Shown piece after piece: positions 32,854 through 41,708 of a DNA stretch of 44,093 nt. Location: NCBI GenBank assembly GCA_903831655.1, contig CAIKYO010000297.1, forward strand, positions 1-44,093. The letters run 5' to 3'. Below the pieces are notes generated by a model, which saw only the letters and a program-made list of their open reading frames with translations, did not search any database and was not told the DNA's origin. A program made the translations under genes and the position numbers. The stretch's first letter is position 1. Every line of letters starts with the position of its first letter. The stretch is from an uncultured Burkholderiales bacterium (lineage in GTDB: Bacteria > Pseudomonadota > Gammaproteobacteria > Burkholderiales > Burkholderiaceae_C).

Positions 32854-33115
32854 GCGACTATCTCCCTACACACTAAAAAATTTCAATCGTTAACTCTAGC
32901 ACACAGATTTACACGCAGATTTACTAACAGGTAAAAGCACCAGTTGTATCTTTTCTTGCTTTCAATTAACCGCATTGTTAAGACTCCGCATTTGACTACT
33001 TTTAACCTTTTCCAGGTTCGTGCCACGCACATGGGTATGAGAGGTTATGCCGTTGACGAGGCATTAATCACATGATCTAATTCTCTGGATTAACCCCTCT
33101 TAGACTCTCTCACTC
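32854..33115. promoter_or_regulatory. Divergent promoter region of the two crotonase gene sets
   Basis: This 262-bp gap lies between divergent genes and must hold promoters for both. The 9-mer CAGATTTAC is repeated at 32904-32912 and 32916-32924, about one helical turn (12 bp) apart, as expected for an operator. No defined promoter hexamers stand out. Confidence 0.35.
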
Positions 33116-33907
33116 ATGCTCCACAACCGTGAAACTCTCCTCGTTGAACAACGGGACCGTGTAGTTATTGTTCAACTCAACCGTCCCGATGTGATGAACG
33201 CCATCAATATGCGCATGCGAGAGGAAATGAGCGAATTGCTGAACGAACTTCGCAAAGACGATTCTGTCGGTGCAGTGATATTGACTGCGACCGGGGAAAA
33301 AGCTTTTAGTGCAGGAATGGATTTGCGAGAATTCTCCAAGCATCTCGCCAACACACCCTTGAGCGAGTTGCGTCGCTTTAGATGGGAACGTTCTGAGGGT
33401 ATTTCCAACTTTGATAAACCCATCATTGCCGCGATCAATGGCATGGCCATTGGTGGGGGAGTTGAGCTTGCTTTGCTTTGCGACGTTTGCTTCGCGTCCG
33501 AAAAAGCCACTTTCGCCTTTGCTGAAGTCACACGAGGATTGATTCCTGGCAATGGTGCAACCCAGCGCCTTGCTCGAAGAATTGGTCAATCAAGAGCCAT
33601 TGAATTGATCTTATCGGCAAGAACCGTCAGCGCAACAGAGGCTGGCACGATGGGGTTGGTTGACCATGTGGTCGAAGCAGATGCGCTTTTGAGCCAAGCA
33701 CTGACACTTGCCAACCTCATGGCAAACAATGCCCCCATTGCTGTCAGAACGGCAAAGGCAGCTATTGTTCGCGGGCTAGATCTATCTCTTGAAGCAGGCT
33801 TGAACCTTGAACGAGATTTAGCAACCTTTCTCTACACCACTGAGGATGCAAAAGAAGGGCCTCTTGCTTTTTTAGAAAAACGTCCAGCTCATTGGAAAAA
33901 CCTTTGA
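33116..33907 (+). CDS. Enoyl-CoA hydratase
   Basis: This canonical 263-residue crotonase-fold enzyme adds water to a 2-enoyl-CoA. The oxyanion-hole loops are FSAGMDLREFS and NGMAIGGGVELALLCD. Both catalytic glutamates are present (GGGVELALLCD and FAEVTRGLIPGNGATQRL). It is full length to the C terminus, AFLEKRPAHWKNL. No clear Shine-Dalgarno precedes the ATG. It leads a plus-strand operon with the CitE-like, acyl-CoA synthetase, TarD-like and Bug genes (gaps of 33, 13, -4 and 14 bp). Confidence 0.94.
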   Translation: MLHNRETLLVEQRDRVVIVQLNRPDVMNAINMRMREEMSELLNELRKDDSVGAVILTATGEKAFSAGMDLREFSKHLANTPLSELRRFRWERSEGISNFDKPIIAAINGMAIGGGVELALLCDVCFASEKATFAFAEVTRGLIPGNGATQRLARRIGQSRAIELILSARTVSATEAGTMGLVDHVVEADALLSQALTLANLMANNAPIAVRTAKAAIVRGLDLSLEAGLNLERDLATFLYTTEDAKEGPLAFLEKRPAHWKNL

Positions 33908-33940
33908 GGTCATTCGTCCTCCCTGATTGAAGTATTGATC

Positions 33941-34813
33941 ATGTATCGAACGCTGCTCTTCGCTCCGGGCACACGCCCTGAGTTACTCAATAAATCTCAA
34001 CTTGGCAATGCCGATGCTTTGATTTTCGATCTCGAAGATTCTGTTGCACAAAATGCCAAAGATGAGGCAAGGAAAAATATTCGCGAAGCCTTGCACGAAG
34101 GTTCTCAAAAACCCGTCTTCCTTAGAATCAATCATCCACGCGCTGGTGACACAAAAGCAGATCTTGAAATCATTGCCAGTCTATCAACCCACCAAAATAT
34201 CGCAGGCGTGATTCTGCCCAAGGCTGAATTGGTGAGCGATATTGAGCAACTTGATCGACAACTTCAAGACATTGAGTCACGTTGTGCATTGGCGCAGGAT
34301 TCACTTGCTATCTTGCCCTTGGTTGAAACTTGTCTGGGTTTGCGCAATACATTTGACCTTGCCAATGGCTCATCTCGCATCTGTGGAATGTCATTGGCCA
34401 GCGCAGAACAAGGCGATTTCATGGTTGATCTTGGAGGGAAATGGACCCCAAGAAGCCTGGCATTGACTTATCCTAGAAGCAAAATGGTCATTGATGCCAG
34501 GGCCAGCGGACTGCAATGGCTGGTCGATGGCGTGTTCATGAACTTGAAAGACCTGGACGCCCTTCGTGCTGAGTGCCTAATCGCACAAGAGCTTGGCTTT
34601 GTCGGGAAAATGGCCATTCATCCAACTCAAGTTGACATCATGCACGAGGTGTTTACCCCATCAACCGAGGAGATTGAGTTTGCTCGCGGTTTGATTTCAA
34701 CCTTTGAGGAAGCGGAAGCAAGAGGCCAAGGCGCCGTGCGCTATCAGGGCATGATGATTGATTACGCCAACGTGCGCTTGGCCAAGCGCACCCTGGCCAT
34801 GGCACAAAGATAG
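33941..34813 (+). CDS. HpcH/HpaI or CitE-like CoA-ester lyase
   Basis: This 291-residue TIM-barrel protein is of the citrate lyase beta (CitE)/malyl-CoA lyase family, which cleaves or forms 3-hydroxy acyl-CoA esters by aldol chemistry with Mg2+. The features seen are the start MYRTLLFAPGTRPELL, the FDLEDSV motif (Asp30, Glu32, Asp33), the substrate-binding Arg62 in VFLRIN, Lys94 in ILPKAE, Glu129 in PLVET, and the GKMAIHPTQV block. No citC, citD, citF or citX genes are present, so it is a stand-alone lyase such as citramalyl-, malyl- or methylmalyl-CoA lyase. The ATG at 33941 fits family starts better than the TTG two codons upstream. Confidence 0.87.
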   Translation: MYRTLLFAPGTRPELLNKSQLGNADALIFDLEDSVAQNAKDEARKNIREALHEGSQKPVFLRINHPRAGDTKADLEIIASLSTHQNIAGVILPKAELVSDIEQLDRQLQDIESRCALAQDSLAILPLVETCLGLRNTFDLANGSSRICGMSLASAEQGDFMVDLGGKWTPRSLALTYPRSKMVIDARASGLQWLVDGVFMNLKDLDALRAECLIAQELGFVGKMAIHPTQVDIMHEVFTPSTEEIEFARGLISTFEEAEARGQGAVRYQGMMIDYANVRLAKRTLAMAQR

Positions 34814-34826
34814 TGAGTCTGAAACA

Positions 34827-36743
34827 ATGATCTCCAACATCCAAACGATTACAACTCTCGATGAGACTTTTGCTTACGGCATGATGAGGTGGAAGTATCC
34901 ACCTCTACGTGACCAATCAGATGTTGAATTAATTGAAAAAACCCCTATTGAGCTGCGCATACCTCGTTGGGATTTTGCTCTGAATTTACTTGAAGGTTGT
35001 CGACTCAATCCACAAAAAATTGCAATTTATGCAACCCACAATGGAGATATCGATGGACCTGTCATCAACTGGCGTTTTTCTGAACTAGAGGAGCAATCCA
35101 TTCGGATTGCAAACCTTTTGCGCTCGAGCGGAATCAATGCCGATGACCCTGTCGCTATCGTAAGCCCAACAGTTCCTGGTCTTTTTGCCACCTTCATTGG
35201 TGGCTTTTTAGCTGCAAGACCATTTCCCATCAACTGGATGTACGATTCCGTTGCAATCGAAGATCTGATCACACAAGCAGGCGTTAAAGCCGTCATTGCC
35301 CTTGGCCCCACACCAGGCTTTTCAATTTGGGAAAACGTCACAGCTGCCATCTCTAAGATTAAAAATGCACCCAAACTTTTCTCGGTTCACGACCCCTTTG
35401 GACAACCTTACGAACACGATTTATTGACCGAAGCAAAGCACTTTACTGGCAGCAAACTTGATTTCGATCGACCCACAGCACAAAGGTCTGACATTGCGTG
35501 CTATGTTCACTCGGGTGGTACCACCGGTCACCCCAAAATTGTGAAAATCCTACACGGTGGTATGGTTTACCGACAATGGGCGGCAAATCAAGGCTTGGCT
35601 TTTACACCCGATGATGTCGTGCTCTCAGACACTCCACTCTTTCACATTGGTGGGTTATTGGTCCGAGGCTTGGTGAGCACTGCAGATGGACAAACCACTG
35701 TCATACCCAGTCTCTTTGGCGCAAGGGATAAGAAATACATCGAGAACTACTGGAGATACGTGGAGCGTTTTGGAATCACTCAAATCTCTGGGGTTCCAAC
35801 CACCTTGTCGGTCCTCTCCAAGCAACCTCCTAAATCCGAGAATATTTCCTCACTGCGTCCCTACTTTGCCACTGGCTCGACCGCAATGGCTGTTTCCGTT
35901 CAAGAACGCCTCTTACAAAACACCGGTTGCAACACCTTGCAGAGTTATGGACTGACGGAAAATACCAGCCACGCAGCCTTGGACCCACGAGATGGACAAT
36001 TCAGGAGAGGTTTTTCGGGTTTGCGAATTCCTTACACTGAGCTCATCATTGCCAAAATGTCTAAAGATGGAGAGTCCATCGAGCGCAGGTGCAATACCAA
36101 TGAAGTGGGCATGGTCGTTGTAAGAGGCCCAGGCGTATCGGGTGGCTATTTAGATCCTCGACAAAACAAGGGGGTATTTTTATCCGGCGGTCTCTTGGTG
36201 ACAGGAGATCTTGGTTCACTTGATGAGGACGGCTTCATTCGCATCAGTGGCCGCCAAAAGGACATCATCATTCGAGGTGGACATAATATTGAGCCACAGG
36301 TGATAGAAGACGCACTGATGCTCTCTCCTCATGTCGCCTTGGCTGCTGCAGTTGGAAAACCCGATGCACATGCGGGTGAACTCCCCATTGCTTACGTTCA
36401 ACTCCAACCCAATACCCATATCTCGGAGCATGCATTGCTTGACTTTGCAAGCTCTCATATCAATGAGAGAGTTGCCATTCCAAAAGAAATCATTTTTCTT
36501 GATCAAATTCCGTTGACCAGTGTTGGTAAGCCTCAAAAGCATCTGCTCCAAATTGATTCAGCCAAGCGTGCGTTTTCCCAAGCACTTGAGGGCATTCGAG
36601 GACACTGGACCTTAGATGTTGAATACGTGGGAGGTGGATTGTTTCTCAAAGTATCCATTCACCCCTCAGAGATTCAAACGAGACAAGAAGTAGACAAGGT
36701 ACTTTCTGCCTACGCTATACGTTATGAGATTTTGAGCTCGTGA
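34827..36743 (+). CDS. Acyl-CoA synthetase (AMP-forming)
   Basis: This 638-residue adenylate-forming enzyme activates a carboxylic acid to its CoA thioester through an acyl-AMP. The P-loop-like motif HSGGTTGHPK is at residues 228-237. The A5 region is SYGLTENTSHAAL, the A8 hinge is GRQKDIIIRGGHNIEP, and the catalytic Lys is in LTSVGKPQKH near the C-terminal domain. A tail of about 60 residues after that Lys is longer than usual. The ATG at 34827 is 13 bp after the upstream stop; an in-frame start at 34758 would overlap the CitE-like gene and is unlikely. The substrate cannot be read; context suggests a small or branched organic acid. Confidence 0.92.
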   Translation: MISNIQTITTLDETFAYGMMRWKYPPLRDQSDVELIEKTPIELRIPRWDFALNLLEGCRLNPQKIAIYATHNGDIDGPVINWRFSELEEQSIRIANLLRSSGINADDPVAIVSPTVPGLFATFIGGFLAARPFPINWMYDSVAIEDLITQAGVKAVIALGPTPGFSIWENVTAAISKIKNAPKLFSVHDPFGQPYEHDLLTEAKHFTGSKLDFDRPTAQRSDIACYVHSGGTTGHPKIVKILHGGMVYRQWAANQGLAFTPDDVVLSDTPLFHIGGLLVRGLVSTADGQTTVIPSLFGARDKKYIENYWRYVERFGITQISGVPTTLSVLSKQPPKSENISSLRPYFATGSTAMAVSVQERLLQNTGCNTLQSYGLTENTSHAALDPRDGQFRRGFSGLRIPYTELIIAKMSKDGESIERRCNTNEVGMVVVRGPGVSGGYLDPRQNKGVFLSGGLLVTGDLGSLDEDGFIRISGRQKDIIIRGGHNIEPQVIEDALMLSPHVALAAAVGKPDAHAGELPIAYVQLQPNTHISEHALLDFASSHINERVAIPKEIIFLDQIPLTSVGKPQKHLLQIDSAKRAFSQALEGIRGHWTLDVEYVGGGLFLKVSIHPSEIQTRQEVDKVLSAYAIRYEILSS

Positions 36744-37903
36744 GAATCCTCGACATTCGTGAAATCAGCGTCCCGTTGCGCTCCAGCATGCGCAATGCAG
36801 TCTTTGATTTCAGTGAAATGACGACCTCAGTTGTCGCTGTACTTACCGATTTACGTCGCAATAACCAACCTGTCATTGGCTTTTCGTTCAATTCCACAGG
36901 TCGCTATGCATGCGGTGACGTGATGCGAAAACGAATGATTCCTAGGCTGTGCGAGGCCGATCCACAGAGCCTCCAAGACCCGGTTACGGGTCTCCTCGAT
37001 CCAGCTGCTGCCTTGGCTTGCATGATGAAAAGGGAGAAACCAGCAGGCCACACAGAACGATCCATCGCAGTGGGCACCATTGAACTTGCAATCTGGGACG
37101 CTTTGGCAAAGGCACAAGATTTGCCTTTGCACGTTGTCTTGGCCAATCGCTATAACGGTGGTAGATACCTAGACAAGGTGCCTTGCTATGTAGGCGGGGG
37201 ATGGTATGCCCCCGGAAAAGGACTTGAACATTTAGAGGGTGAGATTCGGCAGCGCTTGGACGAGGGTTACACGACCATGAAAATCAAAGTGGGCGGCGCG
37301 AGTTTGAGTGAGGACATTGCTCGCTTAGAGACAGCCATCAAAGTTCTAGGCTCTTCTGAGCGCTTGGCAGTCGATGCCAATGCAGGGCTGGATAGAAATC
37401 GATCGTGGGAATATGCAAAGGCTCTCTCCCCCTATGGTCTGAGATGGTTTGAGGAGGCCACGGATCCTTTGGACTTCAAACTGATGTCAGAACTCGCTGG
37501 TGAATATCCGCATGCTTTGGCAACGGGTGAAAATCTTTTTTCCACTCAAGATGTTCGCAACCTGCTGCTCTATGGTGGACTTAGAGCGGGTCAAGATATT
37601 TTGCAAGTTGACATACCTCAATCCTACGGGATTGTTCAATTCACCAAAACTTTGAATGTCCTCCAAGAGCATTCTTGGTCCAAGCACCAAATCTTCCCTC
37701 ACGCAGGAAATCTCATGACCCTCAGTGCCGTTGCTGGTTTTGGTCTTGGTGGGTGCGAAGCCTATCCCGGTGTGTTTGGACCCTTTGCAGGATTCACAGA
37801 CGACGCAAAAATTGAAGATGGAATGCTCTCCATCTCACAGCGGCCAGGCGTTGGATTTGAGGGACAAAACGCACTTTTTGAAATCATGTGCAAAATATTT
37901 TGA
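36740..37903 (+). CDS. Enolase-superfamily sugar-acid dehydratase, D(-)-tartrate dehydratase-like
   Basis: This 387-residue protein is of the enolase (mandelate racemase) superfamily and is very close in recalled sequence features to D(-)-tartrate dehydratase (TarD) of Bradyrhizobium. Shared segments include RILDIRE, FNSTGRYACG, TGENLFSTQDVRNLLLYGG and PGVGFEG. The metal ligands Asp212, Glu239 (or 238) and Glu264, the base Lys183 (or 181) in MKIKVGG, and His321 in FPHAGN fall within one residue of the known TarD positions. It starts at GTG, overlapping the acyl-CoA synthetase stop by 4 bp. TarD makes oxaloacetate from tartrate; a related hydroxy acid is possible here. Confidence 0.88.
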   Translation: MRILDIREISVPLRSSMRNAVFDFSEMTTSVVAVLTDLRRNNQPVIGFSFNSTGRYACGDVMRKRMIPRLCEADPQSLQDPVTGLLDPAAALACMMKREKPAGHTERSIAVGTIELAIWDALAKAQDLPLHVVLANRYNGGRYLDKVPCYVGGGWYAPGKGLEHLEGEIRQRLDEGYTTMKIKVGGASLSEDIARLETAIKVLGSSERLAVDANAGLDRNRSWEYAKALSPYGLRWFEEATDPLDFKLMSELAGEYPHALATGENLFSTQDVRNLLLYGGLRAGQDILQVDIPQSYGIVQFTKTLNVLQEHSWSKHQIFPHAGNLMTLSAVAGFGLGGCEAYPGVFGPFAGFTDDAKIEDGMLSISQRPGVGFEGQNALFEIMCKIF

Positions 37904-37917
37904 AAAAGGAGAACTCC

Positions 37918-38907
37918 ATGTTATTTCGCGCTTCAAATCAAACCTCGAAAATTGCGAGACGAACTCTATTGTCCTGGTTTTCTGCGAGCATCGTCACTCC
38001 ACTCATGGCGCAAACCAAATGGCCTAACAAAGTTTTGCGCATCGTCATTCCCTTTGTTCCAGGTGGTCCACCCGATGCCATCGCCAGACTCATTTTGCCG
38101 AGATTGTCTGAGAATTTAGGCCAATCCATTGTCATTGACAACCGAGGGGGTGCAGGCGGAAACATAGGCACTCAATTGGTGGCAAAGTCGCCCGCTGATG
38201 GCAATACCATTTTGCTCACCACCACCGCCTTTGCAATCAATACTCAGTTCCCAGAATCCAATTACAACGCAGAAATGGATTTCCTACCGGTGACCATCAC
38301 AGCTACACAACCACATGTCGTTGTGGTTCACCCTAGCTTAAACATCAAATCACTCGCTGAATTGATCACCATGGCTCGCACCACGCCGATGGCTTTTGCC
38401 ACCCCTGGAAGTGGTACTGCACCGCATTTAACGGCTGAGAGACTCTTTAACCTCATCGCCAAAGTAAAAATGACTGCCATTCATTACCGAGGAGCAGGGC
38501 TAGCAGTTGGCTCGGTCGTAGCAGGCGAACCCAAAGTTGGGTGCATGGCGATTGCGGGCCCACTTCAAAACATCAAAGCCGGTAAGCTCCAAGCGCTGGC
38601 TGTTTCCAGTCCAAAGCGCCTCTCAACTCTGCCCGATGTACCGACTCTGGCTGAGCTAGGTTATGCAGATATGCTGGACTCAACTTGGGTAGGAGCTTTC
38701 CTACCAGCCGGTACACCAGCCAATATTCAAGCCCGGTGGTATGAGGCCTTCTCTAAAGTTCTTGCAATGCCAGATATACAAGAAAAAGTTCAATCCTTTG
38801 CTTTTGACATCATGGCCGAGTCCCCCTCTCGCTCGGGAGACTTTGTGAAAGAGGAAATTCAGCGTTGGGGGGATGTCATTCACAAAACCGGTATCAAAAT
38901 CGAATAA
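37918..38907 (+). CDS. Bug/TctC-family periplasmic solute receptor
   Basis: This 329-residue receptor of the tripartite tricarboxylate transporter (Bug) family is the second in the window. The ATG at 37918 has a near-perfect Shine-Dalgarno (AAGGAG, 6-nt spacer). The signal is IARRTLLSWFSASIVTPLMAQ, with an RR pair that may direct it to the Tat pathway. The mature part starts LRIVIPFVPGGPPDAIARLILP and includes DNRGGAGGNIGTQLVAKSPADGNTILL. No membrane components are encoded nearby. It follows the TarD-like gene by 14 bp, so its ligand is probably the acid that this operon degrades, possibly tartrate or a related hydroxy acid. Confidence 0.92.
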   Translation: MLFRASNQTSKIARRTLLSWFSASIVTPLMAQTKWPNKVLRIVIPFVPGGPPDAIARLILPRLSENLGQSIVIDNRGGAGGNIGTQLVAKSPADGNTILLTTTAFAINTQFPESNYNAEMDFLPVTITATQPHVVVVHPSLNIKSLAELITMARTTPMAFATPGSGTAPHLTAERLFNLIAKVKMTAIHYRGAGLAVGSVVAGEPKVGCMAIAGPLQNIKAGKLQALAVSSPKRLSTLPDVPTLAELGYADMLDSTWVGAFLPAGTPANIQARWYEAFSKVLAMPDIQEKVQSFAFDIMAESPSRSGDFVKEEIQRWGDVIHKTGIKIE

Positions 38908-39417
38908 CACTTTTGGATCGTGATTTCAAAAGGTCAGTCAGTGACCATTAACCAATGAGCGCAGAACAACAGCAAGTTCAGCCCTCAGCTCGATGCCTGC
39001 AAGGTAGCAATATTGAAATTTGCTAAGCCAGCAAAACACAATGGAAATAATCTTGTTACGAATCTGGATAGATTGAAAAAAGGGAGCCTCAAACTATCGG
39101 TCTATACACTAGCCCTTTCGGACATTTGGCCTTCCTTTATAGCCACCATCAATCCCAATTGAATAAAAGTTCTCTCGTCCATCGTCAGTTGTTTGTAGGT
39201 TTTAGTCATGCAACATTTTCCTTTAATAAAAGTTGCACTTACTTTCTGAGCGCACCAACCAATTTTTTTTTGATTTTGCGAGAAAAAAGTTCCATTCTTA
39301 CTCTACAAACTGGGACTTTCCCTTGGTTGTAATTGGATACAACCTTGGTCAACTTGAAAAGGACAACACTGGCACTTGCATTTCAACTAACCGTTAGGTT
39401 GTATCAAGGAGATAAAA
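38908..39417. other. Non-coding region upstream of the dehydrogenase operon
   Basis: No credible gene is seen in these 510 bases. A short GGTCA/TGACC hairpin (38932-38946) follows the Bug gene stop, but without a T run. The right part, 39322-39411, carries an inverted repeat and a further half-site (annotated separately) and a strong Shine-Dalgarno, AAGGAGAT, for the next gene. The promoter of the 39.4-kb operon must lie here. Confidence 0.45.
39325..39344. promoter_or_regulatory. Inverted repeat GGTTGTA-N6-TACAACC, candidate operator
   Basis: This is a perfect 7-bp dyad with a 6-bp spacer, flanked by CTT/TTGG. Its right half reads AGGTTGTATC in reverse complement, and the same 10-mer recurs at 39397-39406, just before the Shine-Dalgarno of the first dehydrogenase gene. 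Three half-sites within 85 bp of a start codon suit a transcriptional regulator; the RHH protein encoded downstream is a candidate binder (inference). Confidence 0.5.
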
Positions 39418-40056
39418 ATGCGAGTAATTCCTATTGGCGCTGAAACTGGCATCCAAGCTGATGCATCAGGCTGTGATGAAGAGAGTGGCGTGGTACAGAA
39501 AGTGAACATGCCTTTGGTTCGTCGAGAATTCTTAAAGGGTTCTGGGATTTTGTTTGGCATTATCGCCAGCGGTTCTGTGTTGGCGGCATTGGCCCCTTCG
39601 AACGCTTGGGCGCTGGAACTCAAAACATTGACATCTGACGAAGGTAAAGTGCTCATGGCCATGGGACGTACCTTATATCCACACAAGAAATTACCAGATG
39701 CTGTCTATGCTCTATTGGCCAAGGATTTGGACGGTGGCGCCAACAGCAATGCGGCGACTGCGAAGTTACTGAAAGATGGTGTCGCTAGCTTGAACAAAGC
39801 AGCTGGCGGTGATTTTTCCAAGCTCACTAACGACCAGCGCCTGGCCATTATTCACCCCATGGAAGACACCCCCTTCTTTGCCAAGGTTCGCGGTCAATGC
39901 ATCACCTCTTTGTACGACAACGATATGGCTTTTGCTGCTTTCGGTTATCCCGGCTCGGCTTGGGAGAAGGGCGGTTACATCACACGCGGATTCCAAGACC
40001 TGAAATGGTTGCCCAATCCACCTGCTGAAGCCAGCCCCCCACCCTTCCTCGGTTAA
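39418..40056 (+). CDS. Dehydrogenase subunit III (gluconate 2-dehydrogenase subunit 3 family) with Tat signal
   Basis: This 212-residue small subunit supplies the export signal for a partner GMC flavoprotein. A textbook twin-arginine signal, VRREFLKGSGILFGIIASG, lies at residues 34-52, with probable cleavage after Ala65 (SNAWA). The mature part has the family-style LTSDEGKVLMAMGRTLYPHKKLPD and a C-terminal WLPNPP. The ATG at 39418 has the best Shine-Dalgarno (AAGGAGAT), which leaves an unusually long 33-residue n-region; Met31 is a weaker alternative start. It is followed 38 bp later by the GMC gene. Confidence 0.86.
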   Translation: MRVIPIGAETGIQADASGCDEESGVVQKVNMPLVRREFLKGSGILFGIIASGSVLAALAPSNAWALELKTLTSDEGKVLMAMGRTLYPHKKLPDAVYALLAKDLDGGANSNAATAKLLKDGVASLNKAAGGDFSKLTNDQRLAIIHPMEDTPFFAKVRGQCITSLYDNDMAFAAFGYPGSAWEKGGYITRGFQDLKWLPNPPAEASPPPFLG

Positions 40057-40094
40057 TGGACTGAACGTCAATTTTTAAAAAATTGGAGACTGAA

Positions 40095-41663
40095 ATGGCT
40101 AAATTTGATTACAACGATGACTCTGTGGTGGTTGTCATTGGTTCGGGTGCAGGTGGCGGTACGCTCTCAAATGAGTTGTGCCAAAAAGGCATCAAAGTAG
40201 TTTGCTTGGAGGCGGGTGCCCGTCAATCGAGCGCCAGTTTTATCAACGACGAATGGAAGTCGTTCAGCCAATTGGCTTGGCTCGATCCCCGCACCACCTC
40301 AGGTTCTTGGCGCATCGCCAAAGACTTTGCGGGCTTACCTGCTTGGATTTGCAAAACTGTGGGAGGCACTACCACCCACTGGGCTGGTGCATCCTTGCGA
40401 TTCCAAGAACACGAATTCAGAACACGTCAGGTTTATGGAGATTTGGCGGGAGCAAACCTCTTGGACTGGCCCTTAACACTTGATGAGCTCGAGCCCTATT
40501 ACGCCAAAGCCGAAGACAAAATGGGTGTGACACGCACCAATGGAATTCCTGGTTTGCCTGGGAACAACAACTTCAAAATCATGTACGCCGGCGCTAAAAA
40601 ACTGGGTTACGGAGAAGTGCACACTGGCCGCATGGCGATCAATAGCCAACCGCGCGATGGACGAGGTCGCTGCATGCAATTGGGATTTTGCTTCCAAGGT
40701 TGCAAGAGCGGTGCGAAGTGGTCCACGTTGTACACCGAAATTCCCAAGGCGGAAGCCACCGGCAACTTCGAACTTCGCCCCGAGTCGCACGTGACACGCA
40801 TCGAGCACAATGCCGAGGGCAAGGTAAACGCAGTCGTGTATTTTGACAAAAATGGCAATGAACACCGTCAAAAAGCGCGTATCGTTTGCGTCGCTGGCAA
40901 CTCGATTGAGTCGCCTCGACTACTCTTGATGTCGGCCTCCAATATGTTTAAAGACGGTTTGGCCAATTCATCGGGTCAAGTGGGCCGCAATTACATGCGA
41001 CACATGACGGGCTCTGTCTACGCTGCGTTCAAAGACCCGGTTCACATGTACCGAGGCACTACGATGGCAGGCATTGTGCGTGATGAAGCAAGACACGATA
41101 CACGTCGTGGCTTTGCGGGCGGCTACGAACTGGAAACCCTGTCGTTGGGAGTGCCTTTCATGGCAGCCTTCTTGGATCCTGGCAAGTGGGGAGCAGACTT
41201 CGCTTGGTGGATGGAGCATTACAGCCAACTCGCAGGCATGTGGATTGTGGGCGAAGACATGCCCCGTGAAACCAACCGGGTGACCTTGAACACCAATGTC
41301 AAAGATAAGTGGGGCAGTCCGGTCCCCAATGTCCACTTTGACGATCACCCCAACGACATGGCCATGCGTGAGCACGCATTCAGCCAAGGCGAGAAAATTT
41401 ACCAAGCAGCCGGTGCCATTCGCACCTACCGCACACCGCCTTATCCATCGACCCACAACTTGGGCACCAACCGCATGAGCGCCAAGGCCAGCGATGGCGT
41501 GGTCAATAAGTGGGGCCAAGCGCACGACATAAACAACCTGTTTGTCAGCGACGGCAGCCAGTTCACCACTGGTGGATCTGAAAATCCTACGCTAACCATC
41601 GTAACATTGGCAATTCGCCAAGCAGACTACATTGCCAAGCAAATGAAAGAGCGTTCCATTTAA
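40095..41663 (+). CDS. GMC-family flavoprotein dehydrogenase with predicted 3Fe-4S site
   Basis: This 522-residue catalytic subunit of a membrane- or periplasm-linked alcohol or sugar dehydrogenase is FAD-dependent. The FAD motif is VVVIGSGAGGGTLSNEL (about 13-29). The C-terminal GMC signature is THNLGTNRMS with LFVSDGSQFTTGGSENPTLT, bearing the active-site His. Cys193, Cys199 and Cys203 (C-x5-C-x3-C in GRCMQLGFCFQGCKSG) have the same spacing as the 3Fe-4S cysteines of Burkholderia FAD glucose dehydrogenase. It has no signal peptide of its own, so it probably rides out folded with subunit III. The ATG at 40095 has GGAG 6 bases upstream. Substrate unknown; gluconate, sorbitol and glucose are family options. 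Confidence 0.92.
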   Translation: MAKFDYNDDSVVVVIGSGAGGGTLSNELCQKGIKVVCLEAGARQSSASFINDEWKSFSQLAWLDPRTTSGSWRIAKDFAGLPAWICKTVGGTTTHWAGASLRFQEHEFRTRQVYGDLAGANLLDWPLTLDELEPYYAKAEDKMGVTRTNGIPGLPGNNNFKIMYAGAKKLGYGEVHTGRMAINSQPRDGRGRCMQLGFCFQGCKSGAKWSTLYTEIPKAEATGNFELRPESHVTRIEHNAEGKVNAVVYFDKNGNEHRQKARIVCVAGNSIESPRLLLMSASNMFKDGLANSSGQVGRNYMRHMTGSVYAAFKDPVHMYRGTTMAGIVRDEARHDTRRGFAGGYELETLSLGVPFMAAFLDPGKWGADFAWWMEHYSQLAGMWIVGEDMPRETNRVTLNTNVKDKWGSPVPNVHFDDHPNDMAMREHAFSQGEKIYQAAGAIRTYRTPPYPSTHNLGTNRMSAKASDGVVNKWGQAHDINNLFVSDGSQFTTGGSENPTLTIVTLAIRQADYIAKQMKERSI

Positions 41664-41708
41664 AGCAGCCCAACCATTTGGTTAAATTTTCTCAAGGAGT
41701 TCCCCATC

